Source: Enterovibrio norvegicus DSM 15893 (GTDB lineage: Bacteria > Pseudomonadota > Gammaproteobacteria > Enterobacterales > Vibrionaceae). Taken from it: 64,000 nucleotides of DNA. Positions 9,732 to 19,252 of this stretch are shown here, piece after piece. Position 1 is the first letter of the stretch, and each line of letters starts with the position of its first letter. The stretch spans positions 73,628 through 137,627 of the forward strand of contig NZ_FOWR01000009.1 of assembly GCF_900115495.1 (NCBI RefSeq), read 5' to 3'. The notes under the pieces were generated by a model that was not told where the DNA came from, made no database searches, and was given only the letters and a program-made list of their open reading frames with translations. A program made the position numbers and the translations under genes.

Positions 9732-10622
9732 TCACATTTTTAATGTGTTCTTTTGAAAATACTCAAGCGTAAAGTCAATAAATGCGCGCAATTTTTCCGG
9801 TAAATTACATTTATCATGATACATCAGATAGATATCTCTGGGGTTTGACGTCCAATCAGAAAGAACTTGAACGAGCTTTCCTGACGCAATGTCTTGATTC
9901 ACGAGAACATCTGGCATGAGAGCGATGCCTAATCCATCTTTGGCGGCGGTTCTTACAACGCCTAACTCGGTGGATTCAATCCGCCCTTGTGTCGTAATAC
10001 TGAGTTGTTGCCCTTGGGAGCTGGTTAAACGCCAACGTCTGAGCGGGTCACCCTTTAACAGTTGGTGGGTATCAAGCATCGTTGCGTCAGTAATAGGCGC
10101 TTGATTGGCAACGTACTGAGGGCTTGCGACGAGTATGTCTTTCACACATTGGAGTTTACGAGCAATCAGTGAAGAATCTCTTTGAGGGCCAATACGAAAA
10201 AATGCATGACGTTCTTCACAGTGATCTGGCGATGCGTCATTGGAAAGTGATAAGTCGAGCTTTATCTCTGGGTACTGCAGAAGAAATGCATTAAACAGAG
10301 GGTGGAGGAGCTTGGTGGCAATGTTGGAAGGCGCACTTATACGCAAGACACCTGATGCACCCTTACAGCTCTCTGAGAGTGTCTCTGTTGTGGCGATCAA
10401 TTGCTCAAGCAAAGGACGGCAAGACTCATAAAATGAATGTCCTGCGTCAGTAAGTGATAGCCTTCGAGCATCTCTATGCAAAAGACGGATCTGAAGGTCG
10501 TCTTCAAGTGCTTGAATTCTTCGTGTTAATGTCGCGACAGGTATGCCTGTTTTCTTTGATGCCGACGTATAGTTTCCGTTTTCCACGATTAAACGGAACA
10601 AATTTAAATCATCTAGTTTCAT
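9732..10622 (-). CDS. LysR-family transcriptional regulator
   Basis: The product has 296 residues. An N-terminal winged helix-turn-helix (residues 1-60, starting MKLDDLNLFRLIVENGNYTSASKKTGIP) leads through a linker helix to a periplasmic-binding-protein-like effector domain. The subgroup looks like the CrgA/AaeR-type 'single LysR' proteins of gamma-proteobacteria. The target and ligand cannot be inferred, since no divergent enzyme gene abuts it; the next gene on the other strand is rssB, 339 nt away. Confidence 0.88.
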   Translation of the reverse strand: MKLDDLNLFRLIVENGNYTSASKKTGIPVATLTRRIQALEDDLQIRLLHRDARRLSLTDAGHSFYESCRPLLEQLIATTETLSESCKGASGVLRISAPSNIATKLLHPLFNAFLLQYPEIKLDLSLSNDASPDHCEERHAFFRIGPQRDSSLIARKLQCVKDILVASPQYVANQAPITDATMLDTHQLLKGDPLRRWRLTSSQGQQLSITTQGRIESTELGVVRTAAKDGLGIALMPDVLVNQDIASGKLVQVLSDWTSNPRDIYLMYHDKCNLPEKLRAFIDFTLEYFQKNTLKM

Positions 10623-10961
10623 TTGATTTCACGATCTTGCGATGGCCTTCACTGAAAGACACTGAAGGTGTCATTTCAAATTAACATGTGGGACTTTTCG
10701 TTGTCTCATATCAAGAAAGCGTTATTGTAATGTGTGAAAATGTATGCATATTTACGCATAAGAAGTTTTCAATGGTTCGTCTATCGCATTAACTTTTTTC
10801 TTCGGGTATACATCGTCTTAAGCACATTGTGTATGGGTTTTCTACTTACGGAACAACGCCCCGTGCTTTTTCAATCTATCCTAAGAATAAAGATATCCCT
10901 TTCCTTGGCAAGCATTACAAGGAGCGAGAAAGCGAATCCTATTTAGACAGGAGAACAAACA
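10623..10961. other. Divergent intergenic region between lysR and rssB
   Basis: 339 bases that must hold the promoters of both genes. A 70-codon open frame (10734-10946) has no recognisable features and no good ribosome site, so it is not called. AGGAG at 10949-10953 is the ribosome binding site of rssB. Confidence 0.5.
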
Positions 10962-12017
10962 GTGTTAGATGGCAAAGAAGTTCTCATTGTTGAAGATGAT
11001 CCGGTGTTCAGCAAGATCATCGCAAGTTTCCTTCGTCATGAAGGATGTGTCGTTAGAGAAGCGGAAAATGGTTTAGATGGATTGAAAGCATTGAGAGAAG
11101 GGATCCCTGACCTTCTTCTGAGCGATCTCTCTATGCCTGTAATGACGGGTTTAGAATTCGTGGAGGAAGTCAGTCTCGAGTATCCCATGCTTCCTGTCAT
11201 CGTCATCTCAGGCACAGGAGGCATGTCTGATGTCGCCCAAGCTTTACGATTTGGTGTGAAAGATTTCCTCATTAAGCCTATTGACGACATCATGGTGGTT
11301 AAATCGGCCATTTTGTCGGTTCTGGAAGAGTCAGACAGCTGCACAACCACGGATACCGATTTTTCCCAGCAGTGGTTCAAAGTGAGCCAAAACGCTGAGC
11401 AGCCTCTTACTGAGGAACTCAAGTGGCACCTCGATGACCTATTAGATAACCCGGGCAGTGCACGTGACTTGCTGATGGGGTTAATGCCTGAACAAGATTC
11501 CCAACAGGGTGATTGGCGCCTGTCTTACCATTCGCTTCAATCGGCTGATTCTAATCCAGTTGTCCTTGATTATATGTGGATGATGGATGGAAAAATGGCG
11601 TTTTACATGGTCGACAGTGGTTCAGCTGGCAAAAATGGCACAGCCACGACACTGATGATTCGGGCTTTTTTCAACGAATACCTTCGATCTCAAGATGCTG
11701 ATGAAAGAGGCTTTATTCACCTTGTTCATCAGATAGAGCACGCAATCAAGAAATCAACATATGCCAGCCCAATCAGAGCGATGTTTGGTATTTTGAATGC
11801 GTCAGATAATCAACTTGATGTGCTGTCCGCTGGCTTAAACGCAGTAGTAGATGGAACCGGCAATGCGGTCATTGTGAAGAATGATTTCTTACTAGGAATA
11901 GATGCAGCAAGCACCCAGTTTCAAGCGATAGACCTATCAGGTGGAAGCGTCCGCGTTTCTCTGAGTGAAGTTGGTTTAACAAGTTTTAGCCTAGATATAC
12001 AGAGACTTACCGCCTAA
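10962..12017 (+). CDS. rssB: RssB-type response regulator (RpoS-recognition adaptor)
   Basis: The start is GTG, with AGGAG 8 nt upstream. Residues 1-120 form a receiver domain with the acidic pair ED at 11-12, the phospho-acceptor Asp at about 55 (SDLSMPVMTG) and the conserved Lys near 107 (FLIKP). The rest resembles the PP2C-like, catalytically inactive output domain of RssB (LSYHSLQSADSNPV...). In E. coli RssB hands the stationary-phase sigma factor RpoS to ClpXP. It is a single-gene unit. The ClpX and ClpP genes that would act with it are in this same window. Another PP2C-like response regulator remains possible. Confidence 0.78.
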   Translation: MLDGKEVLIVEDDPVFSKIIASFLRHEGCVVREAENGLDGLKALREGIPDLLLSDLSMPVMTGLEFVEEVSLEYPMLPVIVISGTGGMSDVAQALRFGVKDFLIKPIDDIMVVKSAILSVLEESDSCTTTDTDFSQQWFKVSQNAEQPLTEELKWHLDDLLDNPGSARDLLMGLMPEQDSQQGDWRLSYHSLQSADSNPVVLDYMWMMDGKMAFYMVDSGSAGKNGTATTLMIRAFFNEYLRSQDADERGFIHLVHQIEHAIKKSTYASPIRAMFGILNASDNQLDVLSAGLNAVVDGTGNAVIVKNDFLLGIDAASTQFQAIDLSGGSVRVSLSEVGLTSFSLDIQRLTA

Positions 12018-12037
12018 TCAGCATTTGAAGATGAAAC

Positions 12038-12067
12038 AAAAAGCCGCTGCTTATGCAGCGGCTTTTT
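12038..12067 (+). terminator. Rho-independent terminator after rssB
   Basis: A 13-bp perfect stem (AAAAAGCCGCTGC / GCAGCGGCTTTTT) with a TTAT loop runs into more T residues. Confidence 0.88.
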
Positions 12068-12241
12068 TGTGCGTAAAATGAGAAGTTCAATGTTTTGCTA
12101 ATGAAAACATGAACCAGTGCAGACAAAATGACCAGTTACTGAGACTACGCTTGCTGCGAGGTTTCGAGCCTAATATACTCATGCGTTGCATCGCAAAGAC
12201 GATGTAACATCGAATTGGCTAGAAAATCGGCGAGACGTATA

Positions 12242-12739
12242 ATGAACCCATGGTATCTGCTCTATTGTAAACGCAGCGAGCAACAACGCGCAGAGCAGCA
12301 CTTAAAACGCCAAGGCGTCGATTGCTATTACCCTCAAGTTTCTGTCGAGAAAATTCGACGTGGAAAGCGTTCCTCTATCTTAGAACCTCTCTTCCCTAAC
12401 TACGTGTTTGCCTCGTTTGACCCAGAGAAAATTTCATTTACAACTATACGTTCGACGCGTGGTGTTGTTGATTTTGTTAGGGTTGGAGCTTTGCCTCAAT
12501 TAGTGCCTGTAGACCTTATTAAAAACCTGATGGTTATCGAAGACAATGATGATCAGCGAGAGCGTCTAAGTGAAGTTTGGAAGCATGGAGATGCCATCGC
12601 TATCTCACAAGGGCAGTTTGAGGGTATGGAAGCTATCTACAAAGAAGCTGATGGAGAGTTGCGGTCAATTCTGATGATCAACTTGCTCAATAAGCAGGTT
12701 GAAGTCTCACTGGAAAACGAGGTTTTGGATAACAAATAG
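12242..12739 (+). CDS. rfaH: RfaH, operon-specific transcription antiterminator
   Basis: RfaH is a NusG paralogue that boards RNA polymerase paused at an ops site, suppresses Rho termination and helps translation of long, A/T-rich envelope operons. The ATG for MNPWYLLYCKRSEQQRAEQHL is chosen because it is the family N-terminus; the open frame can be extended to a TTG at 12215 without support. The protein has 165 residues: an NGN domain at about 1-105 (SILEPLFPNYVFASFDPE), then a linker and a KOW-type C-terminal domain. It precedes an ops element by 57 nt with no terminator between, so it probably heads the polysaccharide transcript and acts on it. Confidence 0.92.
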   Translation: MNPWYLLYCKRSEQQRAEQHLKRQGVDCYYPQVSVEKIRRGKRSSILEPLFPNYVFASFDPEKISFTTIRSTRGVVDFVRVGALPQLVPVDLIKNLMVIEDNDDQRERLSEVWKHGDAIAISQGQFEGMEAIYKEADGELRSILMINLLNKQVEVSLENEVLDNK

Positions 12740-12772
12740 GGCAGTTTTAAGCCCGTAACAAGATGAATTTTC

Positions 12773-12806
12773 GTGCTTTGGGAACGACACCTAAGGGCGG
12801 TAGCGT
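12773..12806 (+). promoter_or_regulatory. JUMPstart / ops element (RfaH recruitment site)
   Basis: The exact ops core GGCGGTAGCGT lies at 12796-12806. Upstream, GTGCTTTGG (12773-12781) matches 8 of 9 bases of the JUMPstart segment GTGCTCTGG, at a spacing about 2 nt shorter than the consensus. It sits in the untranslated leader between rfaH and the first polysaccharide gene. A shorter echo, GGTAGCG, occurs at 12820-12826. Confidence 0.9.
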
Positions 12807-12829
12807 ACAAGAAATTTAAGGTAGCGAAA

Positions 12830-13966
12830 GTGACGGATAATAAAATGCAAGGAACTCAGGAAGGTTTAGAAGATCACAATTTGTATACTGAGTCTGATAT
12901 ATTTGATTTTAAGAAGCTATCTAAGTCGGTTTGGGATGGCAAAGTTATCATTCTATCCACGATTTTTGTGTTGTTACTTCTCTCTGTATTTTACGCGTTA
13001 AAATCCCAAGAGTGGTGGACCTCCAAAGCCACCGTAACAGAACCAACATTAAACAGTATTGTTTCTTTTTCACAGTTGGTTAAAAGCTATCAGCCTGCAT
13101 TTAATATATTGGATGCGGATAGCGTGTTAGTATCAAGCGGAAAAGAGTTAGATGACCTTATAGATACAAAATACATATTTGACCGATTTCTACTCTCATA
13201 CAACTCGACTGAACAGAAAAGAAAATTCTTATCAAGTAGTGAGATCTTTAAGGAGATGCTCTCTAAAAATGAAGATAGTGAGGTTAAGCTTGATCCGCTA
13301 ACTATTGAACGTTGGCTGGGGAAAATCTCATCAGAAACTAAAGAGAACAAAATTAGTAAAACGTATATTGCTTATTTGGAATTCGAAGCGTATACGGCCG
13401 AAGAGTCAAATCTTCTACTCAGAGAGTATGTGGATTTCACAAATAGAAATGTAGCAGAAATTGTATTTAATGAACTTTTCTCTATTGTGGAAGTGAAGAA
13501 AAACGAACTTCAACAGCAATTGAGCTTTGACTTGAATTTAGTCCAGCGTAAGGTAGAGAAGGAAATTTCGCTTTCTGAGGTTGCGTATGAAATTGCGAAA
13601 GGAGCGAATATATCTAGGCCTGTTTCGAATCTTCAATTGAATGAATTACAATCCATAGCTTTAGGAACGGATGCTTTGGCTGCAAAGATTGAGACACTAA
13701 AATCATTAAAAGATTTTACGAGTTTTTCTCCTAACTTGGAACGAGTCAGTTCTCGCCTTGATATATTAAACAGAGAGCTTCCTAGCTTTGATAACTTTCA
13801 ACAGCTTCAACTCTTCACTTACTTACAGTCGCCTACATTGCCTTTAAACCGAAGTGAACCTAACAGGAAGCTCATTGTAATATTAGGTTCTATAGTCGGA
13901 TTATTGCTAGGCCTTTGTATAGTAATACTAAGAGCTTTTAGAACTGGTTTTAAAGAGAATAAATAA
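12830..13966 (+). CDS. wzz: Wzz-type polysaccharide chain-length determinant
   Basis: A polysaccharide co-polymerase of the inner membrane that sets O-chain length together with Wzy. The GTG start is chosen because AAGG lies 8 nt before it; the open frame reaches back to 12773 but would include the ops element. The protein has 378 residues. The first membrane helix lies at about 39-58 (IILSTIFVLLLLSVFYAL), then a long, largely helical periplasmic part with a coiled-coil-like stretch, and a second helix near the C-terminus (LIVILGSIVGLLLGLCIVIL) preceded by a Pro-containing motif. There is no cytoplasmic tyrosine kinase domain, so it is a Wzz and not a Wzc. Sequence divergence makes the exact class uncertain. 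Confidence 0.82.
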   Translation: MTDNKMQGTQEGLEDHNLYTESDIFDFKKLSKSVWDGKVIILSTIFVLLLLSVFYALKSQEWWTSKATVTEPTLNSIVSFSQLVKSYQPAFNILDADSVLVSSGKELDDLIDTKYIFDRFLLSYNSTEQKRKFLSSSEIFKEMLSKNEDSEVKLDPLTIERWLGKISSETKENKISKTYIAYLEFEAYTAEESNLLLREYVDFTNRNVAEIVFNELFSIVEVKKNELQQQLSFDLNLVQRKVEKEISLSEVAYEIAKGANISRPVSNLQLNELQSIALGTDALAAKIETLKSLKDFTSFSPNLERVSSRLDILNRELPSFDNFQQLQLFTYLQSPTLPLNRSEPNRKLIVILGSIVGLLLGLCIVILRAFRTGFKENK

Positions 13967-13995
13967 TTAGTGTGTCAGAAAAGGCTGAGATAAAA

Positions 13996-15036
13996 ATGAA
14001 TGACAAGAAAAAGATTAGGATAGCGGTGGTTGGTTGTGGTCGTATATCAAAAAATCACTTTGGTTCAATTCAGCAACTTGATCAAGAATTTGATCTCATT
14101 GCAGTTTGTGACACTGATCTCGACACGCTAAAAGAGCATAGCGAACGTTACAATGTTCCAGGTTATTCATCATTGGACTCACTTCTTGAAAAAGAAAACG
14201 TTGATTTGGTAACGCTATGTACACCAAGTGGGGTTCACGGCCAACAAGCAATAAAAGCCGCAAAGCATGGCGTTCATGTAATCACTGAAAAGCCAATGGC
14301 TACAAAATGGGAAGATGGTTTGGCGATGGCACGAGCTTGCGAACAGGCTGGTGTGAAGTTGTTTGTAGTCAAACAGAACAGAAAAAACTCTACGCTACAA
14401 ATGCTCAAAAGAGCCGTGTCTGAGGGGCGGTTCGGAAAAATTCATATGGTTCATCTCAATGTTTTCTGGACTCGTCCTCAAGAATACTATGATCGCGCTG
14501 AGTGGTCTGGTACGTGGGACATGGACGGCGGGGCATTCATGAATCAAGCAACACACTATGTAGATTTATTGCATTGGCTTATTGGTCCTGTAGAAAAAAT
14601 CCATGCGTTTACATCAACTCACCGTCAAATTGAAGTCGAAGACACAGGGGTTGTAAACATCAAGTGGCGAAATGGTGGCATTGGTTCGATGGCTGTAACT
14701 ATGTGCACATATCCAAAAAACCTAGAGGGTTCAATTACCATACTTGGTGAAAAAGGCACAGTGAGAATCGGTGGTGTCGCCGTTAATGAGATCCAAGAAT
14801 GGAACTTCGAAGACGAAAGGGATTACGACGTTGAGGTAGCGAATGCAAACTATCAGACTACCTCCGTTTATGGTTTCGGTCACCCACCATACTTCCAAAA
14901 TGTAGCAGACGTGTTGAATGGAAAGGCTAAGCCAGAAACAGATGGTCGAGAAGGGTTGAAATCATTGGAATTGTTGATAGCAATCTATCGTTCTGCTCGT
15001 GATGGTGTCGAAGTAGGCTTGCCTCTAAATATTTGA
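13996..15036 (+). CDS. wbpB: WbpB/WlbA-like UDP-GlcNAcA 3-dehydrogenase (Gfo/Idh/MocA family)
   Basis: Rossmann-fold oxidoreductase. [15 protein letters not shown] near the N-terminus is the NAD-binding turn, and HVITEKPMA at about residue 90 is the Gfo/Idh/MocA signature with the catalytic Lys. The start is uncertain: ATG 13996 or GTG 13972. In Pseudomonas and Bordetella the homologue oxidises C3 of UDP-GlcNAc uronic acid, and the aminotransferase WbpE then aminates it. The next three genes are the matching dehydrogenase, acetyltransferase and aminotransferase, which makes this reading much stronger than for a lone Gfo/Idh protein. Confidence 0.82.
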   Translation: MNDKKKIRIAVVGCGRISKNHFGSIQQLDQEFDLIAVCDTDLDTLKEHSERYNVPGYSSLDSLLEKENVDLVTLCTPSGVHGQQAIKAAKHGVHVITEKPMATKWEDGLAMARACEQAGVKLFVVKQNRKNSTLQMLKRAVSEGRFGKIHMVHLNVFWTRPQEYYDRAEWSGTWDMDGGAFMNQATHYVDLLHWLIGPVEKIHAFTSTHRQIEVEDTGVVNIKWRNGGIGSMAVTMCTYPKNLEGSITILGEKGTVRIGGVAVNEIQEWNFEDERDYDVEVANANYQTTSVYGFGHPPYFQNVADVLNGKAKPETDGREGLKSLELLIAIYRSARDGVEVGLPLNI

Positions 15037-15052
15037 ATATCTGGAATTTAAG

Positions 15053-16327
15053 ATGAAATTAGAAAACCTTAGAATTGGTATAATCGGCCTCGGATATGTT
15101 GGCTTGCCGCTAGCCGTAGAATTTGGAAAGCAATACCAAACCATTGGTTTCGATATTAATTCTAGTAGAGTAAAAGAGCTCAAAGAAGGAAAAGACGCTA
15201 CGTTGGAATGTACTCCTGAAGAATTACGAAGCGCCGAACTCTTGAATTACACAGATTCACTAGAGGAAATCCGAGATTGTAATTTCTATGTGGTTACTGT
15301 GCCTACACCGATCACAGAAGAGAATACACCTGACTTATCTCCATTAAAAAAAGCATCATTAGCACTTTCAAAAATTATCTCTAAAGGAGATGTCGTTGTT
15401 TTGGAGTCGACGGTGTACCCAGGAGCAACAGAGGAAGTGTGTATACCAATCATCGAGAAGCATTCTAAATTAAAATACAACGAAGACTTCTTTGCTGGCT
15501 ACAGCCCAGAACGAATTAACCCTGGTGATAAAGTCAATAGATTAACAACAATTAGGAAAATTACGTCAGGTTCGACTTCTGAAATTGCTGATTTCGTCGA
15601 TCTCGTATATGGCACTATTATTCCTGCGGGTACCCATAAAGCCTCTTCTATTGCAGTTGCTGAAGCTGCTAAGGTTATTGAGAATACTCAGCGTGACTTG
15701 AATATTGCAATCATTAATGAATTTGCGAAAATCTTTAATAAATTAAATATAGATACAGAAGAAGTTTTAAGAGCAGCAGGAACGAAGTGGAATTTTTTAC
15801 ATTTCAAGCCTGGTTTAGTAGGTGGTCACTGTATAAGTGTAGATCCATACTATTTGACACATAAAGCGCAAGAAGTTGGATATAGGCCTGAGGTTATCCT
15901 CGCAGGCCGAAGAATAAATGATGGTATGGGTGAGTATGTCGCCACACAGCTTGTAAAAAAACTAGCAAGCAAGAAAATTCACATTGATGAAGCAAATGTG
16001 CTGATCATGGGCTTTACATTCAAAGGTGATTGTCCTGATGTTCGGAATACAAAAATTATTGATATTGTAAGAGAGCTAAAAGATTACAATATGAATGTTG
16101 ATGTTTACGATAGTTGGGCTGATAAGCGCGAAGTATTAGAAGAGTACGGCATTGACTTGATTGATGAATTGCATGAAGGGAAATATGATGCCATCGTACT
16201 TGCAGTTGATCATAGCGAAACAAAGAAAATGGGTGTCGATGCTATTCGTAGTTTGGGTAAAAAAGGGCATATCCTATACGACGTCAAACATGTTCTTAAT
16301 TTAGGTGATGCAGACATACGTCTTTAA
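15053..16327 (+). CDS. wbpA: WbpA/TviB-type UDP-GlcNAc 6-dehydrogenase
   Basis: NAD-dependent four-electron oxidation of UDP-GlcNAc to its uronic acid. The protein has 424 residues. [16 protein letters not shown] (about 9-24) is the nucleotide-binding motif. The catalytic Cys is in [15 protein letters not shown] near residue 260, and [14 protein letters not shown] is in the C-terminal UDP-binding domain. The sequence belongs to the WbpA/TviB branch and not the UDP-glucose branch. It provides the substrate for the preceding WbpB-like enzyme. Confidence 0.9.
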   Translation: MKLENLRIGIIGLGYVGLPLAVEFGKQYQTIGFDINSSRVKELKEGKDATLECTPEELRSAELLNYTDSLEEIRDCNFYVVTVPTPITEENTPDLSPLKKASLALSKIISKGDVVVLESTVYPGATEEVCIPIIEKHSKLKYNEDFFAGYSPERINPGDKVNRLTTIRKITSGSTSEIADFVDLVYGTIIPAGTHKASSIAVAEAAKVIENTQRDLNIAIINEFAKIFNKLNIDTEEVLRAAGTKWNFLHFKPGLVGGHCISVDPYYLTHKAQEVGYRPEVILAGRRINDGMGEYVATQLVKKLASKKIHIDEANVLIMGFTFKGDCPDVRNTKIIDIVRELKDYNMNVDVYDSWADKREVLEEYGIDLIDELHEGKYDAIVLAVDHSETKKMGVDAIRSLGKKGHILYDVKHVLNLGDADIRL

Positions 16328-16350
16328 CTGTCTAAGAATAAGGTAAATAA

Positions 16351-16932
16351 ATGACTTATTTTAAGCATGACACCGCTATCGTTGATGACGGTGCGAAGAT
16401 AGGGCAAGACAGCCGCATTTGGCATTGGGCGCATGTTTGTGCTGGAGCTGAAATTGGAAAGAGTGTGTCATTGGGGCAAAGCGTATTTATTGGCAACAAA
16501 GTTACAGTTGGTGATTTTTGCAAAATACAGAACAACGTTTCGGTCTATGACAACGTTCACCTAGGAGAGGGTGTTTTTTGCGGGCCAAGCATGGTCTTCA
16601 CAAATGTATATAACCCTCGATCTTTGATCGAGAGAAAAGACCAATACCTCGATACTATCGTTAAAAAAGGAGCGACTTTAGGCGCTAACTGTACGATTGT
16701 TTGTGGTACAACGATTGGGGAATATGCCTTCATCGGTGCGGGTACTGTCGTGAATAAAGATGTCAAAGCGTTTGCTCTTGTTGTAGGTGTACCTGCGAAA
16801 CAAATTGGCTGGATGAGTGCATATGGAGAACAGTTGGATTTGCCTTTGAGTGGCGACAAAACAATTAAATGCCCTTACACGAGCGCAGTATATACATTAC
16901 GTGGTGACACGCTAGAAATGTCAGAAGAGTAA
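16351..16932 (+). CDS. wbpD: WbpD-like N-acetyltransferase (left-handed beta helix)
   Basis: A 193-residue hexapeptide-repeat protein with many [LIV]-G-x4 turns ([44 protein letters not shown]) forming a left-handed parallel beta helix. In the Wbp pathway it acetylates the 3-amino group of UDP-GlcNAc(3NH2)A using acetyl-CoA. The length and the flanking wbpA and wbpE genes agree. Start ATG with AAGG upstream. Confidence 0.87.
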   Translation: MTYFKHDTAIVDDGAKIGQDSRIWHWAHVCAGAEIGKSVSLGQSVFIGNKVTVGDFCKIQNNVSVYDNVHLGEGVFCGPSMVFTNVYNPRSLIERKDQYLDTIVKKGATLGANCTIVCGTTIGEYAFIGAGTVVNKDVKAFALVVGVPAKQIGWMSAYGEQLDLPLSGDKTIKCPYTSAVYTLRGDTLEMSEE

Positions 16933-16936
16933 TAAT

Positions 16937-18004
16937 ATGCAGTTTATTGACCTTGAGTCTCAGTACAAGCACCTTAAAGAGAAAATTGATGCCAGAATCC
17001 ATAAGGTTCTAGATCACGGAGCCTACATTATGGGGCCAGAGGTTTTTGAGCTCGAAGACATGCTAGCAGAGTATGTTGGTGTTAAGCATGCTATTACATG
17101 TGCAAATGGAACAGACGCATTGACATTAGCGATGATGGCTCTGGATATTAAAGAGGGCGATGCAGTTTTTTGCCCTACCTTCACCTTTTTTGCGACTGCT
17201 GAAACTGTTGCTTTCGCCCGGGCCACACCAATCTTCGTCGACTCTGATGCTTCAACTTTTAATATCTGTCCAGAAGACTTAGAGCGAAAGATAGAAAAGG
17301 TTATAAAAGAAGGTAAACTAAACGCTACGGTTATTATTGCTGTGGACTTATTTGGTCTTCCCGCTAACTATCCACAAATAGAAAAAATTGCGAAAAAATA
17401 CAGCCTAAAAATCATTGAAGATACCGCTCAAGGATTTGGCGGGACGATTGAGGGAAAGAAGGCTGGTTCCTTTGGAGACATTGCAACAACGAGTTTCTTC
17501 CCTGCAAAGCCGCTGGGATGTTACGGTGATGGTGGGGCTATTTTTACCAATAATGATGAGTATGCAGAGTTAATTCGTTCATATCGCGTTCATGGTAAGG
17601 GCTCGGATAAATATGACAATGTGAGAATTGGTGTCAACAGTCGTTTAGACACTATTCAAGCAGCTATCCTCATAGAAAAATTGAAAATCTTCCCAGATGA
17701 GCTTATCAAAAGAAACGAGTTAGCGAGTCACTATTCTGTAAAATACAAAGATAAGTGGATCGTACCGACCATACCAGAGGGCTACACTAGTTCATGGGCG
17801 CAGTACACCGTACGCTCTAACTCCCGCGAATCCGATATGAAAATGCTGGGCGAACAAGGTATACCTACAATGGTTTACTATCGCACATGCATGCATAAGC
17901 AAACGGCGTTTTCGCATTTTCAGATTGAAGAGTTTCCTGTTGCAGATGATCTATCAGAAACTGTATTTAGCCTACCGATGCATGCATATATGACTCTGGA
18001 TTAG
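16937..18004 (+). CDS. wbpE: WbpE-like PLP-dependent aminotransferase (DegT/DnrJ family)
   Basis: The protein has 355 residues and starts MQFIDLESQYKHLKEKIDARI, the usual WbpE/WlbC N-terminus. CANGTDALTLAM binds the PLP phosphate, EDTAQGFGG carries the ring-contacting Asp, and the Schiff-base Lys is about residue 191 in SFFPAKPLGCYGDGG. It uses glutamate to aminate the 3-keto uronic acid made by WbpB. It starts 4 nt after wbpD and ends 6 nt before wzx, so it is in one transcript with both. Confidence 0.88.
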   Translation: MQFIDLESQYKHLKEKIDARIHKVLDHGAYIMGPEVFELEDMLAEYVGVKHAITCANGTDALTLAMMALDIKEGDAVFCPTFTFFATAETVAFARATPIFVDSDASTFNICPEDLERKIEKVIKEGKLNATVIIAVDLFGLPANYPQIEKIAKKYSLKIIEDTAQGFGGTIEGKKAGSFGDIATTSFFPAKPLGCYGDGGAIFTNNDEYAELIRSYRVHGKGSDKYDNVRIGVNSRLDTIQAAILIEKLKIFPDELIKRNELASHYSVKYKDKWIVPTIPEGYTSSWAQYTVRSNSRESDMKMLGEQGIPTMVYYRTCMHKQTAFSHFQIEEFPVADDLSETVFSLPMHAYMTLD

Positions 18005-18010
18005 GAGCAG

Positions 18011-19252
18011 ATGTTAAAGAATGTATTGCTCCTAGCGTCAGGTACCGGATTTGCGCAATTGATTCCGATTGTAGCAACTCCTGTTCTGGCGAAAATTTAT
18101 ACGCCAGACATGTTTGGTGAATTCGCTCTCTTCTCGACTTTTTTAGCAGTGCTTAGTGTGTTTTCTAGTGGAAAATACGAATTGGCTATTGCGCTTCCGA
18201 AAAAAACAAAGGAGTCAGAGAGCTTATTTTCTCTCGGTCTTTGGATTGCATTAACTTTCTCCGCTATTTTAGTGATATTTGTGCCAGTCATACAATTTGG
18301 GTTGACTAAATATTATGGGAAAGAAAATTTGGATTGGGTTTGGCTATTACCTTTTTCAGTGCTCTTCTTTTCCATTGTTAATCTATCGAGTTATATGTTA
18401 AATAGATTGAATGACTTTAATATCATTGCAAAATTAAGAGTGCTTCAAGCTGCACTTATTGCTGGAACTAGTATTATAATTGGGTTGTATGGAAACAGCC
18501 ATGGGTTAATCCTAGCATCAGTGATTACTGGGTTTCTTGTATCGATTGTATATGTAAATAGATTGAAAGGTCACATACATAGCAGTGTTAAAAAATTTAA
18601 AGAACTCGGTTCAAGATATGATAAATTCCCCAAATTTCTTATCGTAGGCTCGCTGTTCAATACCGTTTCTTCACAATTGCCAGTGCTGATGTTCAGCGCT
18701 ATGTATGGAGCGTCTATTGTAGGGACGATTTTCCTTGCCCAAAGAGTTATATCCCTACCGTCTGCTTTAATTTCTAAAGCAGTTGGTGATGCCGCTAGAC
18801 AAAGTTTGAGTGAGAAAATCGTATACAAATCTGATGCATATTCTTACTTTAAATATTGCACAAAAAATCTTTTTTTAATCGGGCTGATTCCATTCTCATT
18901 GGCTTTCTTTGTGGGGCCAATTTTAATCGAAGAGTTTTTAAGCAAAGAGTGGTCTGGAATAGGGACTGTAATACAGATTCTGATTCCTATGTACTTTGTG
19001 CAGTTCTCGGTTTCTTCACTAAGTAGCGTAGTGATTCAGTTAACTGAGCGTTTAAAAATAGACTTAGTATGGCAAGTTTCATTGTTTGTAACTTCTGCTT
19101 CGGCGATGTTTTTAGCCAATAAAGTATATGACTCTGCTTACGTCACCTTACTTGCATATGCAACGGTATACTCTCTTCACTATTTTATTGCCTATCTATT
19201 AGCATGTTGGTTCTTGAAAAATGTCGACGAAAATTGCTCTATTCATAATTGA
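18011..19252 (+). CDS. wzx: Wzx-type O-unit flippase
   Basis: A polytopic protein of 413 residues with about 12 hydrophobic segments, opening MLKNVLLLASGTGFAQLIPIVATPVLAKIYTPDMFG, the standard start of Wzx/RfbX flippases in the MATE/MOP superfamily. It would move the lipid-linked repeat unit across the inner membrane. GGAG precedes the ATG. The 3' end overlaps the next gene by 32 nt. Wzx sequences vary widely, so the family call is firm and substrate specificity cannot be given. Confidence 0.85.
   Translation: MLKNVLLLASGTGFAQLIPIVATPVLAKIYTPDMFGEFALFSTFLAVLSVFSSGKYELAIALPKKTKESESLFSLGLWIALTFSAILVIFVPVIQFGLTKYYGKENLDWVWLLPFSVLFFSIVNLSSYMLNRLNDFNIIAKLRVLQAALIAGTSIIIGLYGNSHGLILASVITGFLVSIVYVNRLKGHIHSSVKKFKELGSRYDKFPKFLIVGSLFNTVSSQLPVLMFSAMYGASIVGTIFLAQRVISLPSALISKAVGDAARQSLSEKIVYKSDAYSYFKYCTKNLFLIGLIPFSLAFFVGPILIEEFLSKEWSGIGTVIQILIPMYFVQFSVSSLSSVVIQLTERLKIDLVWQVSLFVTSASAMFLANKVYDSAYVTLLAYATVYSLHYFIAYLLACWFLKNVDENCSIHN

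Noticed and set aside
10734-10946. 70-codon open frame between lysR and rssB
   Set aside because: No ribosome site, no family likeness; it occupies the expected promoter region.
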